Assembly (NCBI GenBank): GCA_013816855.1
Contig: JACDDT010000016.1
Span: 1 to 43,088 of the forward strand
Length of the DNA stretch: 43,088 bases
Source: Gemmatimonadaceae bacterium
GTDB lineage: Bacteria; Gemmatimonadota; Gemmatimonadetes; Gemmatimonadales; Gemmatimonadaceae
Direction of reading: 5' to 3'
The notes under the pieces are model-generated. The model was not told the origin of the DNA. It did not search any database and worked only from the letters and a program-made list of their open reading frames with translations. This document shows positions 1-8,242 of the stretch, piece by piece (positions within the stretch are counted from its first letter, which is position 1; each line of letters opens with the position of its first letter). A program made the position numbers and the translations under genes.

Positions 1-467
1 GAAGGATGACGCGCGCGATACGGATTGATCCAGACGTGAAGCTCGAGCCCCCGCTTGTGTGATTCGGCAACAGCGAAGGCGAGGGGGTCCCAGTATGGTG
101 CGGGCGGCTTTCCCTGTTCGCCGGTGAGATACTCGGACCACGGCTCGAGCGATGATGCATACAACGCGTCCCCGGCCGGGCGAACTTGAAGAACGACGGC
201 GTTGAAGTGAAGCGAGGCGGAACGATCGAGGAGCGCGAGCAGCTCGTCCTTCTGGTGCTGGGTGGAGAGGCCGGGCTTCGACGGCCAATCAATATTCGAA
301 ACAGTCGCTACCCAGACGCCGCGGAATTCCCTCGGAACTGCTGGGGGAGGAGTGAAGCGATCGGCGGAGGTGAGCGGGGACTGCGGAGCGGCCGACGTCG
401 CGATTGACAGCACGGCGATGGCGACGAGTGATTGCAGGCGAATGAATGGCTTGAGACTGGAGCGCAT
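1..467 (-). CDS. GHL10-family (DUF187) glycoside hydrolase-like protein, N-terminal part
   Basis: The gene starts at the ATG at 467 and runs off the left edge, so only the first 155 codons are visible. A hydrophobic signal peptide covers about residues 1-27. Then comes the family hallmark EFRGVWVATVSNIDWPSK, followed by FNAVVLQVRPAGDALY, a LEPWSEYLTG segment and HVWINPYRAR. These match the start of the (beta/alpha)8 barrel of the GHL10/DUF187 family (YngK-like proteins), which are exported and thought to act on polysaccharides. An AGGAG ribosome site overlaps the stop codon of the upstream gene, 12 bases away, so the two are co-transcribed. The substrate cannot be told from the visible part. 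Family assignment is confident; enzymatic activity is inference. Confidence 0.85.
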   Translation of the reverse strand, partial: MRSSLKPFIRLQSLVAIAVLSIATSAAPQSPLTSADRFTPPPAVPREFRGVWVATVSNIDWPSKPGLSTQHQKDELLALLDRSASLHFNAVVLQVRPAGDALYASSLEPWSEYLTGEQGKPPAPYWDPLAFAVAESHKRGLELHVWINPYRARHP

Positions 468-479
468 ATTGTTGAACTC

Positions 480-1193
480 CTATGTGGCTGGTAGACGAGC
501 GAGCAACGAGTCACCGGAAACGCGGATTTCCACCATTCGTCTAACGGATGCAAGGCGCCACCCAATGAAACTTGCAAGCATCGCGCGGTACTCTGCATCT
601 CGCGCATTCCGGATAATCGTGCGCGCAGTTACTACTCGTGTCACGGAGTCTTTCCAGCCGTTCATTTCAGGCGAGACCTCACGCTCGCTGTATGCCCGAA
701 AACGGTCCGACACCGGCCGAAAGACTTGCGCGTATCCCTCCATACTCGTGAGCGCGTTGTCAGCAGTTGCGACATAGCTCGCGATGAGGAGGCGAAGCGA
801 CGGATCGCGAATCAGTGCGCCCTCACCACTCTGCGCGAGCGCACGGGCGGTCCCCAGCGTTATTGTCGGCCTGGTAGACTGAAACCAGGGCAAGTCAGTC
901 AGCTTATCCAACGTATCGCGGGCGATTGGCTTGCCGCTCCGCATCATTTTGAGGATCTCGGTTGCGGCGGCGGCACCCTTGTTGTTCTCGGCGATGATGG
1001 AATCGAGACTGACCTTCGTCGTCGTCAGATCGGCGCGCATCTGGGAGATGTATGCAAGCTCGTGCTTTCGATCGAGTCGCTCACCCCACCAAGCAGTGGC
1101 CAGCAGCGCGAGCAGTACACCGACGAAGGTGATCGCAAGCTCACGCAGCAGTGTTCTCCAATCGGTGACGACGGGACGCGACATTCTTATCAT
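480..1193 (-). CDS. membrane-anchored protein of unknown function
   Basis: This is a 237-residue protein that I do not recognise firmly. It begins with a short basic stretch, then one transmembrane segment at about residues 17-34 (ELAITFVGVLLALLATAWW), followed by a helical, mostly hydrophilic domain of about 200 residues. The topology, with LLRELAITFVGV before the membrane helix, resembles small proteins annotated DUF6090-like; that is a weak resemblance. A second ATG three codons downstream (1184) is an alternative start. It lies 12 bases upstream of the GHL10 gene and 85 bases downstream of the DUF4230 gene, all on the same strand, so it is probably part of a four-gene unit. No catalytic motif is visible. 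Confidence 0.7.
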   Translation of the reverse strand: MIRMSRPVVTDWRTLLRELAITFVGVLLALLATAWWGERLDRKHELAYISQMRADLTTTKVSLDSIIAENNKGAAAATEILKMMRSGKPIARDTLDKLTDLPWFQSTRPTITLGTARALAQSGEGALIRDPSLRLLIASYVATADNALTSMEGYAQVFRPVSDRFRAYSEREVSPEMNGWKDSVTRVVTARTIIRNARDAEYRAMLASFIGWRLASVRRMVEIRVSGDSLLARLPAT

Positions 1194-1278
1194 CGGCCTA
1201 CCAGATGGCGAAGAGGTTCCACGTGAGCTCTGTCAGCTCTTCGTCGGCGACATTCTTTCCGGTTGATTCTGGGCTGCT

Positions 1279-1938
1279 TCAACCGGGTGGAGCGGGCGCT
1301 GGCGCGCCTCGAATCGTAACATCAACTGTGTAGCCGTCTTTCGCGAGCAATGTTTTCAGCAGTGTCACCGCGCTCTCATTCGCGTGGCGCAGAAGCGCGA
1401 GAGTATTACCGGCCGCAACGAGCTGCGCTTTTGCCTGACGCTGGATTGCGTCGCGGTCCTCGGGCTTGAACGGATTCCATAAGCCGCCGCGCTCGTCGTA
1501 GGTGTGCATGTCGAGGATCTCAACGCCGATGAGCTGGGCCGAGGGAATCCGGATTGTGATCTTCTTCGCGCGGTCGTCGATATTCACGTCCGGATTGTTG
1601 GCGAGGTCGATTCCTGCGAGCAGCTTTCCCGTAATGACGATGAGCGAGCGCTTCGTCGATCCGTACCACGTGTTCTCGTAAACGACCACATCACGCACCG
1701 TCGCTTCGCTCGAAACGAGCTTCGCCACCGCCCGCATCTGCTCGATGACGACGTCGTGTGTGACGCGCGTCTCATTCTTCCCCAAGAAATTGGGGACGAT
1801 GCGGCTGGTGCAGTACCCGAACGCGATTAGCGCGAGGAGTCCGAGTAATGCAAAGGCCAAAGCGCCGGATAGAATTGGGCGGGTTTTATTCGGGGCGGGC
1901 GGAATGTTCGGCGTTTCCTGTGTCGAAGGAGTCGTCAT
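1279..1938 (-). CDS. DUF4230 domain-containing membrane-anchored protein
   Basis: This is a 219-residue protein starting at the ATG at 1938; that ATG forms an ATGA overlap with the stop of the upstream LEA14-like gene, which decides the start over longer in-frame options. A proline-rich cytoplasmic tail (about residues 1-20) is followed by one transmembrane helix (about 22-43) and then an extracytoplasmic domain with the DUF4230 pattern, including VITGKLLAGIDL and a conserved IDDRAKKITIRIPSA-type beta segment. The family has no assigned biochemical role. Coupling to an LEA14-like lipoprotein suggests both act in the periplasm, but this is inference. A proline/alanine-rich tail ends the protein. 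Confidence 0.8.
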   Translation of the reverse strand: MTTPSTQETPNIPPAPNKTRPILSGALAFALLGLLALIAFGYCTSRIVPNFLGKNETRVTHDVVIEQMRAVAKLVSSEATVRDVVVYENTWYGSTKRSLIVITGKLLAGIDLANNPDVNIDDRAKKITIRIPSAQLIGVEILDMHTYDERGGLWNPFKPEDRDAIQRQAKAQLVAAGNTLALLRHANESAVTLLKTLLAKDGYTVDVTIRGAPAPAPPG

Positions 1939-2417
1939 GATCTCGGCTTTAGCGGGGCGAACCGGCCCTTTGCATCGAGCGGGATGTCGTGCGCGCCGAC
2001 GGGAGTGTTGGCGGTGATCTTTCCAACGATTCGGTAATTCACCTCGCCAGCGGCGAGCGCTCCACCCCCGGCGCGGGTCATCTCGTTCCACGAGACATCG
2101 AGGGGAAGGACGATACTCGTGGAATCGCGCGCCCCGACGGTTACCGAATCGTTCGACTGTCCCTCGCCCACCACGATAGTATCGTCAACTATCAGCTTGT
2201 ACTCGGTGTGAGTCGCAGAGAGTGCGAAGCGATTCGGGTTGCGCACGCCCAGCTGGATGAAGAGAGTGCTTCCCGTCAAACTCAGCGACCCCATTCGCAC
2301 TCCCTCAAACTTCACAACGGGGGCGGTAAAGACCTCCTTCGCGATCTGCGAGCAGGCGGCGAGCGCCAGCGCCGAGCCAAGAACAACGAAAATGCGACGA
2401 AGGAAGCGGGGGTTCAT
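1935..2417 (-). CDS. LEA14-like (WHy domain) lipoprotein
   Basis: This is a 160-residue protein with a signal peptide ending in the lipobox LAAC (Cys at about residue 22), so it should be membrane anchored. The mature part has the LEA type 2/WHy beta-sandwich pattern: VKFEGVRMGSLSLTGSTLF, then LGVRNPNRFALS (the typical NPN segment), an internal velocity of alternating beta strands, and VNYRIVGKITANTPVG near the end. WHy proteins in plants are linked to desiccation tolerance; in bacteria their role is not known. It is the first gene of a minus-strand group and shares four bases (ATGA) with the DUF4230 gene. It is divergent from the aldolase gene at 2534. Confidence 0.8.
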   Translation of the reverse strand: MNPRFLRRIFVVLGSALALAACSQIAKEVFTAPVVKFEGVRMGSLSLTGSTLFIQLGVRNPNRFALSATHTEYKLIVDDTIVVGEGQSNDSVTVGARDSTSIVLPLDVSWNEMTRAGGGALAAGEVNYRIVGKITANTPVGAHDIPLDAKGRFAPLKPRS

Positions 2418-2533
2418 CCCACCGAATATACGGATTCGGAACTGCTCCGTACTTCACGGGCGTGCATATCGCTCATATTTCACTTCGGCGGGCCGCGCCC
2501 GGCACAGACCCTTCAAAATGGTATAGGACCACC

Positions 2534-3193
2534 GTGACCGACGTGCATGACAGCAGCTCCGCTCCACTCGAGCTGCTTCGCAAATACAAGATCAACGCGA
2601 TCGTCACCATCGACGACGCCAAGGATGCCGTCCCCATCGCGCGGGCGCTCGGCGAAGCTGGGATCCATTCGTTGGAAATCACGATGCGGACGCCGGCCGC
2701 GCTCAAGGCGATCGAGCGCGTCGCGGCCGAATGTCCCTGGCTCACCGTCGGCGCTGGAACTGTCCTCACTCCCGAAGCGGCGCGCGGCGTTCGCGACGCC
2801 GGCGGAAAGTTCTGCATCGCCCCCGGTCTCAATCCGGCAATGGTGGAGTGGTGCCTCTCCAACTCGATGGCGGTTTTCCCCGGCGTCGCCACCGGAACCG
2901 AGATGGAAGCGGCAGTCAGGCTCGGCCTTTCCGTTCTGAAAGTCTGGCCGGTCGAGCCACTCGGGGGCGTTCCCTATCTGAGGATTCTCGGTGGTCCGTT
3001 CCGAATGATCGAATGGATTCCGTCAGGTGGGCTTGGCCTCGAGCATCTCCAGAGTTATCTGGAGTACGACAAGGTCGTCGCCTGCGGATGCGTGTGGTTC
3101 GCGCCACCAGAAGTCGTCAAAGCGCAGAAGTTCGATCTCGTCCGGGATGCCGCGCATAAAGCGGTGACGATCGCCGACTCTATCGGACGGTAA
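2534..3193 (+). CDS. eda: KDPG/KHG aldolase (2-dehydro-3-deoxy-phosphogluconate aldolase)
   Basis: This class I aldolase cleaves 2-keto-3-deoxy-6-phosphogluconate (or 4-hydroxy-2-oxoglutarate) to pyruvate and glyceraldehyde-3-phosphate (or glyoxylate). The GTG at 2534 gives 219 residues, close to the family length; an in-frame GTG at 2462 would add 24 unrelated residues. Family landmarks are LEITMRTPAAL (catalytic Glu), VGAGTVLTPE, FCIAPGLNP, FPGVATGTE and LKVWPVE, which holds the Schiff-base Lys. E. coli has KFFPAE at that place. The distal phosphate loop reads VACGCVWFAP instead of the usual IGGSWLVP, so substrate preference may differ. There is no edd (dehydratase) gene beside it, so a role in the Entner-Doudoroff path is not shown by context. 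Confidence 0.9.
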   Translation: MTDVHDSSSAPLELLRKYKINAIVTIDDAKDAVPIARALGEAGIHSLEITMRTPAALKAIERVAAECPWLTVGAGTVLTPEAARGVRDAGGKFCIAPGLNPAMVEWCLSNSMAVFPGVATGTEMEAAVRLGLSVLKVWPVEPLGGVPYLRILGGPFRMIEWIPSGGLGLEHLQSYLEYDKVVACGCVWFAPPEVVKAQKFDLVRDAAHKAVTIADSIGR

Positions 3194-3229
3194 ACTCCTT
3201 CCATGTTGGTCGTTTACGGTCTCGCATTT

Positions 3230-6172
3230 TCAGAACGCGAGATGATTCCAGTTCGCTATCGCATTCAGCGCCAGCGCAAAGCTCCCCTGCGATTCCCACC
3301 GCCACAGCGGCCGGATTCCGAACATCACGAGGTGACCGCTTCCGACTGGCGCGTCAACGACCGCAGGTTTTCCGTTGAGCTCGTCACCGCCGGCCAGGAG
3401 GCCTGAGACGAGAAGAGAGTCCGCCGTTTTGTGAAATTGCAGAATAACCTTTGCGCGGTTCCGCTCAAATTGAGCGCCGATAGCCGGGTCGCGGCCCTCT
3501 ACGCCAATCGTGTCGCGCGCTGCAACAGTGAAGATCGGCGCCTGGTTGAAGTACACAGGAAAACTCGAGCTCTCGTATCCATATAGAATCGGGCTGAGCG
3601 ACGCGCCTGGCGCGGGCTGCGCTCGAACGATGGAGCCGCGCACGTTGAGCTTCGTCGGCGAGAACAAGCCGACAGTGGTGTTGAAGCCAAGCGTAATCGG
3701 GAGCACGCTCGAGTTTCCGCTGGTGAGAAGAAGACCGCCGCGCTCGACGAAGCGTCTGAGCGCAGCACCGCCGTCGAGTCCCATTCCGGGGCGGATGTCG
3801 TCGGTCTGGTCCCAGAGGTCGAGGTTAGGCGTCAGCGCCGACTTCTTCCACGGGATCGGTGGTCCGATCATCGGCCTGCCGTTGAGGAGTGCGTTCGGCG
3901 ATCCGCTGACGTGCGGAAAGACAATGACGTCGAATTTGTCGAGCTTGGCCGGCGTGCGCAGCGATTGATCCGAGATGTATGTGTATGGCACCCCCATCTG
4001 GTCGAACGCGTAGCGCACCCATCCCTCGTTCTGCGTCTCGAGCCACGAATGCATCAGCGCGATGCGTGGAACGCGAATGGAGTGCTGGCGCGCGGTGACG
4101 TTGCCGCCGGCTGCGATGCCGCGCAAGCCGAGCGATTTCACGGCTCCGCGAATGGCATCGTTTGGGGCGGCGATGATGTACGTACCGGCGGAGTACATCG
4201 CACCGCCGACGCGGAAGGATTCATCGGCGACACTGACGGCGCCCGGCGCGATCTTCCACGGCAACATCGCCGATCTCCAGTCGCCGAGGTGGCGGATGAG
4301 GAGCGAACCGCCCCCGTCGCCGCTGATCTCGCCTTCTATGCGCGCATTGGATGTGAGCAGGCGCATCGGCTTCGCGAGAACCGTCGAATCCGAGATCTTG
4401 AGAGTGGTGACGTGGCGGAGCTCGTCGAGCGTCCAGCCGGTGTCGTCGTATGGGGGCGGATCGTCGATCTTGAAACGCTGGATGGCGAGAAGGGTGCGCG
4501 GCGTCGCGGCGTATGGCTGGTCGAGGCGGACGATCCAGTCGCCGGCGTGAACGGCGACCGCCGATTCGTTGGAGGTCCTGACGAGCGGTGTCGAGGGAGC
4601 GCGGCCCTTCACCGCCGAGTCGGTTGCGACCATCTTCGCGTTGGGATCGCTTGGCTCGCCGCGTCCGACGGTATCGGCGGCGGGGCGCAGCGCGACGGAA
4701 TCGACGCCACCCTTTCGCGCGGAAACGCCGGGTCCACGGAGAGTGAAATCGCTCGTCGCGACGCTCACTTCGGTACCCTGCGCGCGGAACAGATTCACCA
4801 GATCGGCCGCCTCAGCGGCGTGACGCTGGTCGCGAGGAATAACGAACGCGTACGGCGCGCTATTCTTGCCGCGCTGAATCATCCGCTCGCCCTTGGCGAC
4901 GAAATTGTCGAGGAACGTCTCCCGATGGTCGGCGGTGTACTTGAGAGCGATGAGCGCGCCCGACTGCTGGAAGTTGATGTTGCTGCGGATGCACCATCTG
5001 ATTCCGTTCACCGGCGGATTGGGCCGGTCCCAACGGCGCGAGGTGTCCGCTGCCTGGAGTCGGACCGTCGTACAGCCGGCGCCGCTCGATGTGTACGTCT
5101 CGTAAAAGCGGCCGATCGCATTATGGAGATTGGCGACGGACTGCAGCGTGTAGTTCGGCGCCCATCCATCGTAGAAGCCGTGCGTCCACACACCCGGCAG
5201 TCCTCGGCGGGTGAGCTCGGTGATCTCCTGATAGGCGAGGGTGTGCCACTCGTCGACGACGATCGGATCGTACTCGTCGTTGTACGGGCCGGTACCGGTG
5301 CTCGCGTAGAGAAAGGGAACCGATTCGTGCAAGTCGTGCACGACGGTGGGGTGCCAATACAGAAATCCGCGCAGGAAGTTCTTGGTCAGATTCTGGGAAA
5401 TCACCATTCCGTCACGGTTGTTATCGTGCGCGGTGTACTTGCCCCAATAGATGAGCGGGATGGAGTTCGACCCGAGCTTGAGCGCCGCGGATTCCTTAAC
5501 GATGTCCACCTCGCGGTCGCGGCCGTCCACCTCAGTCACCGGCGTGATCAGCGTGATGACGTTGGCGCGGATGTCTTTCACGAAATCCGATTCATCGACA
5601 GTGAGACGATAGGCGAGCTCCATCAGCATCTCGGGGCTGCCTGTTTCGGGAGAGTGAATGGATCCGCTCAGCCAGTAAACCGGTTTGGTGTCTTTTACTA
5701 GTCGAGCGCGATCGGTGGCAGAGAGTCCGCGCGGATCGGCGAGCCGCCCGAGTGCCACACGGTTCTGCTCGAGCCGCGCGATGTTGTCTTCGCTGGAAAT
5801 GGCGACGACGATCTGCTCTCGCCCTTCTTCGCTCTTCCCGAGTGAGAATCTCTTTACACGCGTGGGCGCGCCAGCGGCGAGGGCGTCGAAGTATTTGGTG
5901 AGCTCGGCGACATAGGAGAGCTTACCGAGTGTGCCTGGTACGTAGCCAAGGACTTTGAGTGGAGTGGCAACTGTCGCCGAGTAGGGAAGCGTGGAGACGA
6001 GCTCGGTGGTGAACTTCCAGTGGCCTGTGGCGTCGACCGGGGTCAGCAATTTGATCTGCGCGGAGTAGGCGGAGTCGATCGGCTGCTGGGCGGAAGCAGT
6101 GCGCGCGGATACTCCGCAGAAGAAGATAAAGGCGGCTGAGACGACTCTGAGAATTCTCATCTGTTTTGTCAT
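3230..6172 (-). CDS. secreted M14-type zinc carboxypeptidase-like protein with C-terminal GATase-like domain
   Basis: The ATG at 6172 shares one base with the stop of the MBL gene (TAATG), giving 980 residues; a second ATG at 6160 is also possible. A signal peptide ends near ASA-QQ (about residue 28). The peptidase M14 domain covers about residues 75-400: the zinc pair is in HSPETG (H173, E176), the third ligand is probably H282 in VHDLHES, the substrate Arg is in NNRDG, and a Glu in FYETYTSSG is the best candidate general base. A second region (about 690-900), with RIALMHSWLETQNEGW, FDVIVFPHVSG and FVERGGLLLTSG, has the fold pattern of class I glutamine-amidotransferase-like domains. Such proteins probably trim or scavenge extracellular peptides. 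Translational coupling to the MBL gene suggests joint expression. Confidence 0.85.
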   Translation of the reverse strand: MTKQMRILRVVSAAFIFFCGVSARTASAQQPIDSAYSAQIKLLTPVDATGHWKFTTELVSTLPYSATVATPLKVLGYVPGTLGKLSYVAELTKYFDALAAGAPTRVKRFSLGKSEEGREQIVVAISSEDNIARLEQNRVALGRLADPRGLSATDRARLVKDTKPVYWLSGSIHSPETGSPEMLMELAYRLTVDESDFVKDIRANVITLITPVTEVDGRDREVDIVKESAALKLGSNSIPLIYWGKYTAHDNNRDGMVISQNLTKNFLRGFLYWHPTVVHDLHESVPFLYASTGTGPYNDEYDPIVVDEWHTLAYQEITELTRRGLPGVWTHGFYDGWAPNYTLQSVANLHNAIGRFYETYTSSGAGCTTVRLQAADTSRRWDRPNPPVNGIRWCIRSNINFQQSGALIALKYTADHRETFLDNFVAKGERMIQRGKNSAPYAFVIPRDQRHAAEAADLVNLFRAQGTEVSVATSDFTLRGPGVSARKGGVDSVALRPAADTVGRGEPSDPNAKMVATDSAVKGRAPSTPLVRTSNESAVAVHAGDWIVRLDQPYAATPRTLLAIQRFKIDDPPPYDDTGWTLDELRHVTTLKISDSTVLAKPMRLLTSNARIEGEISGDGGGSLLIRHLGDWRSAMLPWKIAPGAVSVADESFRVGGAMYSAGTYIIAAPNDAIRGAVKSLGLRGIAAGGNVTARQHSIRVPRIALMHSWLETQNEGWVRYAFDQMGVPYTYISDQSLRTPAKLDKFDVIVFPHVSGSPNALLNGRPMIGPPIPWKKSALTPNLDLWDQTDDIRPGMGLDGGAALRRFVERGGLLLTSGNSSVLPITLGFNTTVGLFSPTKLNVRGSIVRAQPAPGASLSPILYGYESSSFPVYFNQAPIFTVAARDTIGVEGRDPAIGAQFERNRAKVILQFHKTADSLLVSGLLAGGDELNGKPAVVDAPVGSGHLVMFGIRPLWRWESQGSFALALNAIANWNHLAF

Positions 6173-7098
6173 TAGAAAATGTCGAGATCGTGCGCGGATG
6201 CGACTTTGCCTTTGTAAAACTTGTGCATTTCGGAGAGCATGCTCGCTTCGGTGTCGGTTGAATCGCCGAACCACATCTGGTGATACAGTATCAACAAACC
6301 GGGGCGGGCCTTCGTCGCAACGTTCGCCAGCTGTTGGGTCGAAGTGTGAAAGCTGCGGAGGTAGCTCCGCCAAGCGGTGTCGCTTTGCGCATATCCCTGC
6401 ACCGTGTACACCTCGTGGAGGAGCACGTCGCAGCCGTTGCAGGCGGATGAAATCGCGTCCGTCGGACTTGTGTCCCCGCTCACGACGATGGTGCGATCGT
6501 GAGTAACGAAACGATACCCGAAGGCGTACTTCCACGAACCGTGCGGAACAGGGAACGCTGTCACCGTAATGTTGGCATCCTTGTAAACAACTCCGGCCTT
6601 TATTTCGTGCGCGTTGATCACGCTGCCCGGTTTCGTGTTGCGCTCGAGGCCGTTGATGCGAATATCGTTGTCCTCTGCGTACGCCTCGGCGATGTGATGG
6701 ACCATCGCTGCTATTCCAGGCGGACCGTACACGTCTAGTGGAACTGTTCTATGAACTACCCACGGTGTGTACATCAGGTCGGGGAGACCTAGCGTGTGAT
6801 CGCTGTGATGATGCGTTATGAAAACCCGGCGGAGCTTTGGCGCCGCAAGTCCGTTGACGCCGAGACGGCTCGCCTGAATCGCGCGCCGCACCAGGCCCGG
6901 TCCGGCGTCTACTATATAGGAGGAGCCGTTCACGACGATCGCGACCGCTGCGCCAGACTTATTCGGGTTTGGGGAGGGGCCCCCGGTTCCGAGGAAAACG
7001 ATTTGTGTCTTCGTGGAGTCCGCTTTCACTTGCGCTGAGATTGGCTCGGAGAAAACGAGAGTGATGGCGGCCGCTGCGAGGAGAAGTCGTAACGTCAT
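6172..7098 (-). CDS. exported MBL-fold metallo-hydrolase (RNase Z-like subgroup)
   Basis: This is a 308-residue protein with a signal peptide (about residues 1-22, ending SAQ). The mature part opens with IVFLGTGGPSPNPNKSG and carries the metal motif THHHSDH (H96, H98, D100, H101), then VPHGSWKYAFGYRF and IVVSGDTSPTD (a later metal Asp), and H in LLHEVYT. This order matches the RNase Z/arylsulfatase-like branch of the metallo-beta-lactamase superfamily. An export signal argues against a tRNA 3'-processing role; a periplasmic hydrolase of ester or phosphodiester bonds is more likely. The substrate is not known. Its stop overlaps the start of the M14 peptidase gene by one base. Confidence 0.85.
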   Translation of the reverse strand: MTLRLLLAAAAITLVFSEPISAQVKADSTKTQIVFLGTGGPSPNPNKSGAAVAIVVNGSSYIVDAGPGLVRRAIQASRLGVNGLAAPKLRRVFITHHHSDHTLGLPDLMYTPWVVHRTVPLDVYGPPGIAAMVHHIAEAYAEDNDIRINGLERNTKPGSVINAHEIKAGVVYKDANITVTAFPVPHGSWKYAFGYRFVTHDRTIVVSGDTSPTDAISSACNGCDVLLHEVYTVQGYAQSDTAWRSYLRSFHTSTQQLANVATKARPGLLILYHQMWFGDSTDTEASMLSEMHKFYKGKVASAHDLDIF

Positions 7099-7303
7099 CT
7101 GTGTGAGCTCGAGTGGTGAGTAAGGACTGGGGTTTCCCGACCGCTTCGATGATGTTTGCGCCGGCTTTTCATTCGTTAAAAATGCAGCGCATCCGGCAGA
7201 GAGGCGAACAAATGTCCGTCTAGGCTATTTTGACGGGCAAAAATGGTCCGGTTCCTGCCTTCAGTTCTCACGTAATCGTCCCCGTTTCTAGAGGCATACG
7301 ACA

Positions 7304-8116
7304 ATGAAGAAGAATCTTTTACTGCTCTCATCCACAGCGCTGCTTTTTGGCTGCGCGTCCGCCGGATCCGTGTCCACGCAGGATGAAGTGCAGATAGGCG
7401 CGCAGGAAGCGCAGCAGGTCAACGCGCAGCTTCCCATGGTCAACGACGCGCAGATCAACAACTACGTGAACACGCTCGGCAACCGCATCGCGAGATTGAC
7501 CTCGCGCGGAAGCGAGCTGAACTGGCAGTTCCAGGTGGTGAATAGCAGCGACGTCAATGCGTTCGCGATACCGGGCGGATACATCTACGTCAATCGCGGC
7601 GTGATCGAGCGCGCGTCAAACATGAGCGAGCTCGCGGGAGTGCTAGGCCACGAGATTCAGCATGTGGTGAAGCGGCATACCGTGAAGCAGATGGCGCAGG
7701 CACAAAACGCCAATACCGGCGTCGGGATTCTTTGCGGGATCACGAGCGTTTGCAACAGCGGCGTCGCGCAGGCGGGGATCCAGGTCGCCGGCACTGCGGT
7801 GTTCGCCAAGTTCGGCAGAGGAGACGAAATCCAGGCGGACGAAGGCGGCTTTGACAACGTGCTTCGTGCGGGCATCGACCCACGCGGCATGTACACCTTC
7901 TTCCAGAAACTTCTCGCTGAACAGCAAAGTTCCGGCGGCGGCGGGACTGCGGGCTGGTTCTCCGATCACCCGGGAACGCAGGACCGGCTCGCCGACATTC
8001 AGAAGAAAATCACCCAGGCCGGCAAGCTGACTGGATTGCAGAGGGACGAATCGGCCTTCCAGACGATCAAGGCGAGAGTGAACAGAATGGGTCCGGCGCC
8101 CAGGCCACAGAGGTAG
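7304..8116 (+). CDS. M48-family metalloprotease lipoprotein
   Basis: This is a 270-residue protein with a lipobox LLFGC (Cys17), so it is probably anchored in the outer membrane facing the periplasm. The zinc site is HEIQH (H116, E117, H120) with the downstream ExxxD motif (E175 to D179 in DEIQADEGG). Also typical are NAFAIPGGYIYVNRG before the zinc motif and WFSDHPGTQDRLADI after it. E. coli relatives LoiP (YggG) and BepA (YfgC) degrade or help to fold envelope proteins. Start supported by AGAGG nine bases upstream. The gene is divergent from the MBL gene and is followed at once by the his promoter and leader: its TAG stop abuts the candidate -35 box. Confidence 0.9.
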   Translation: MKKNLLLLSSTALLFGCASAGSVSTQDEVQIGAQEAQQVNAQLPMVNDAQINNYVNTLGNRIARLTSRGSELNWQFQVVNSSDVNAFAIPGGYIYVNRGVIERASNMSELAGVLGHEIQHVVKRHTVKQMAQAQNANTGVGILCGITSVCNSGVAQAGIQVAGTAVFAKFGRGDEIQADEGGFDNVLRAGIDPRGMYTFFQKLLAEQQSSGGGGTAGWFSDHPGTQDRLADIQKKITQAGKLTGLQRDESAFQTIKARVNRMGPAPRPQR

Positions 8117-8145
8117 TTGACCCCGGTACGCCGAGCAACTAGGAT
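8117..8145 (+). promoter_or_regulatory. candidate sigma-70 promoter of the his operon
   Basis: TTGACC (8117-8122) and TAGGAT (8140-8145) are separated by exactly 17 bases. The -35 box touches the stop codon of the M48 gene. A start of transcription about seven bases after the -10 box would fall at 8152-8153, which is the ATG of the His-rich leader ORF. If so, the leader peptide is translated from a leaderless or nearly leaderless mRNA. The motif is seen; use as a promoter is inference. Confidence 0.5.
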
Positions 8146-8152
8146 TCTGACA

Positions 8153-8242
8153 ATGACGTTCTACGCGACTTTCCATGCGCATCGGCACCACGGCCTTCAC
8201 GGGTCGCGGGTCGCTCATGCGCGTAGACGCCATACTAGTTAA
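8153..8242 (+). CDS. histidine-rich leader peptide of the his operon (attenuator)
   Basis: This short ORF has 29 codons (ATG at 8153, TAA at 8240-8242). Seven of the 29 codons encode His: residues 8, 10, 12, 13, 16, 22 and 27. The core reads FHAHRHHGLH. It lies between the his promoter and the terminator in front of hisG, the position of hisL in enterobacteria, whose peptide has a run of seven His. The likely role is to sense charged tRNA-His: ribosomes stall at the His codons when histidine is scarce. AGGA at 8141-8144, eight bases before the ATG, could serve as a ribosome site if transcription begins further upstream. No similar proteins are expected from database searches, because leader peptides vary. 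Confidence 0.75.
   Translation: MTFYATFHAHRHHGLHGSRVAHARRRHTS

Noticed and set aside
3911-5701. A long open frame on the plus strand inside the M14 peptidase gene
   Set aside because: It lacks a ribosome site and any domain pattern; the opposite frame has full M14 motifs. It is a by-product of high GC.
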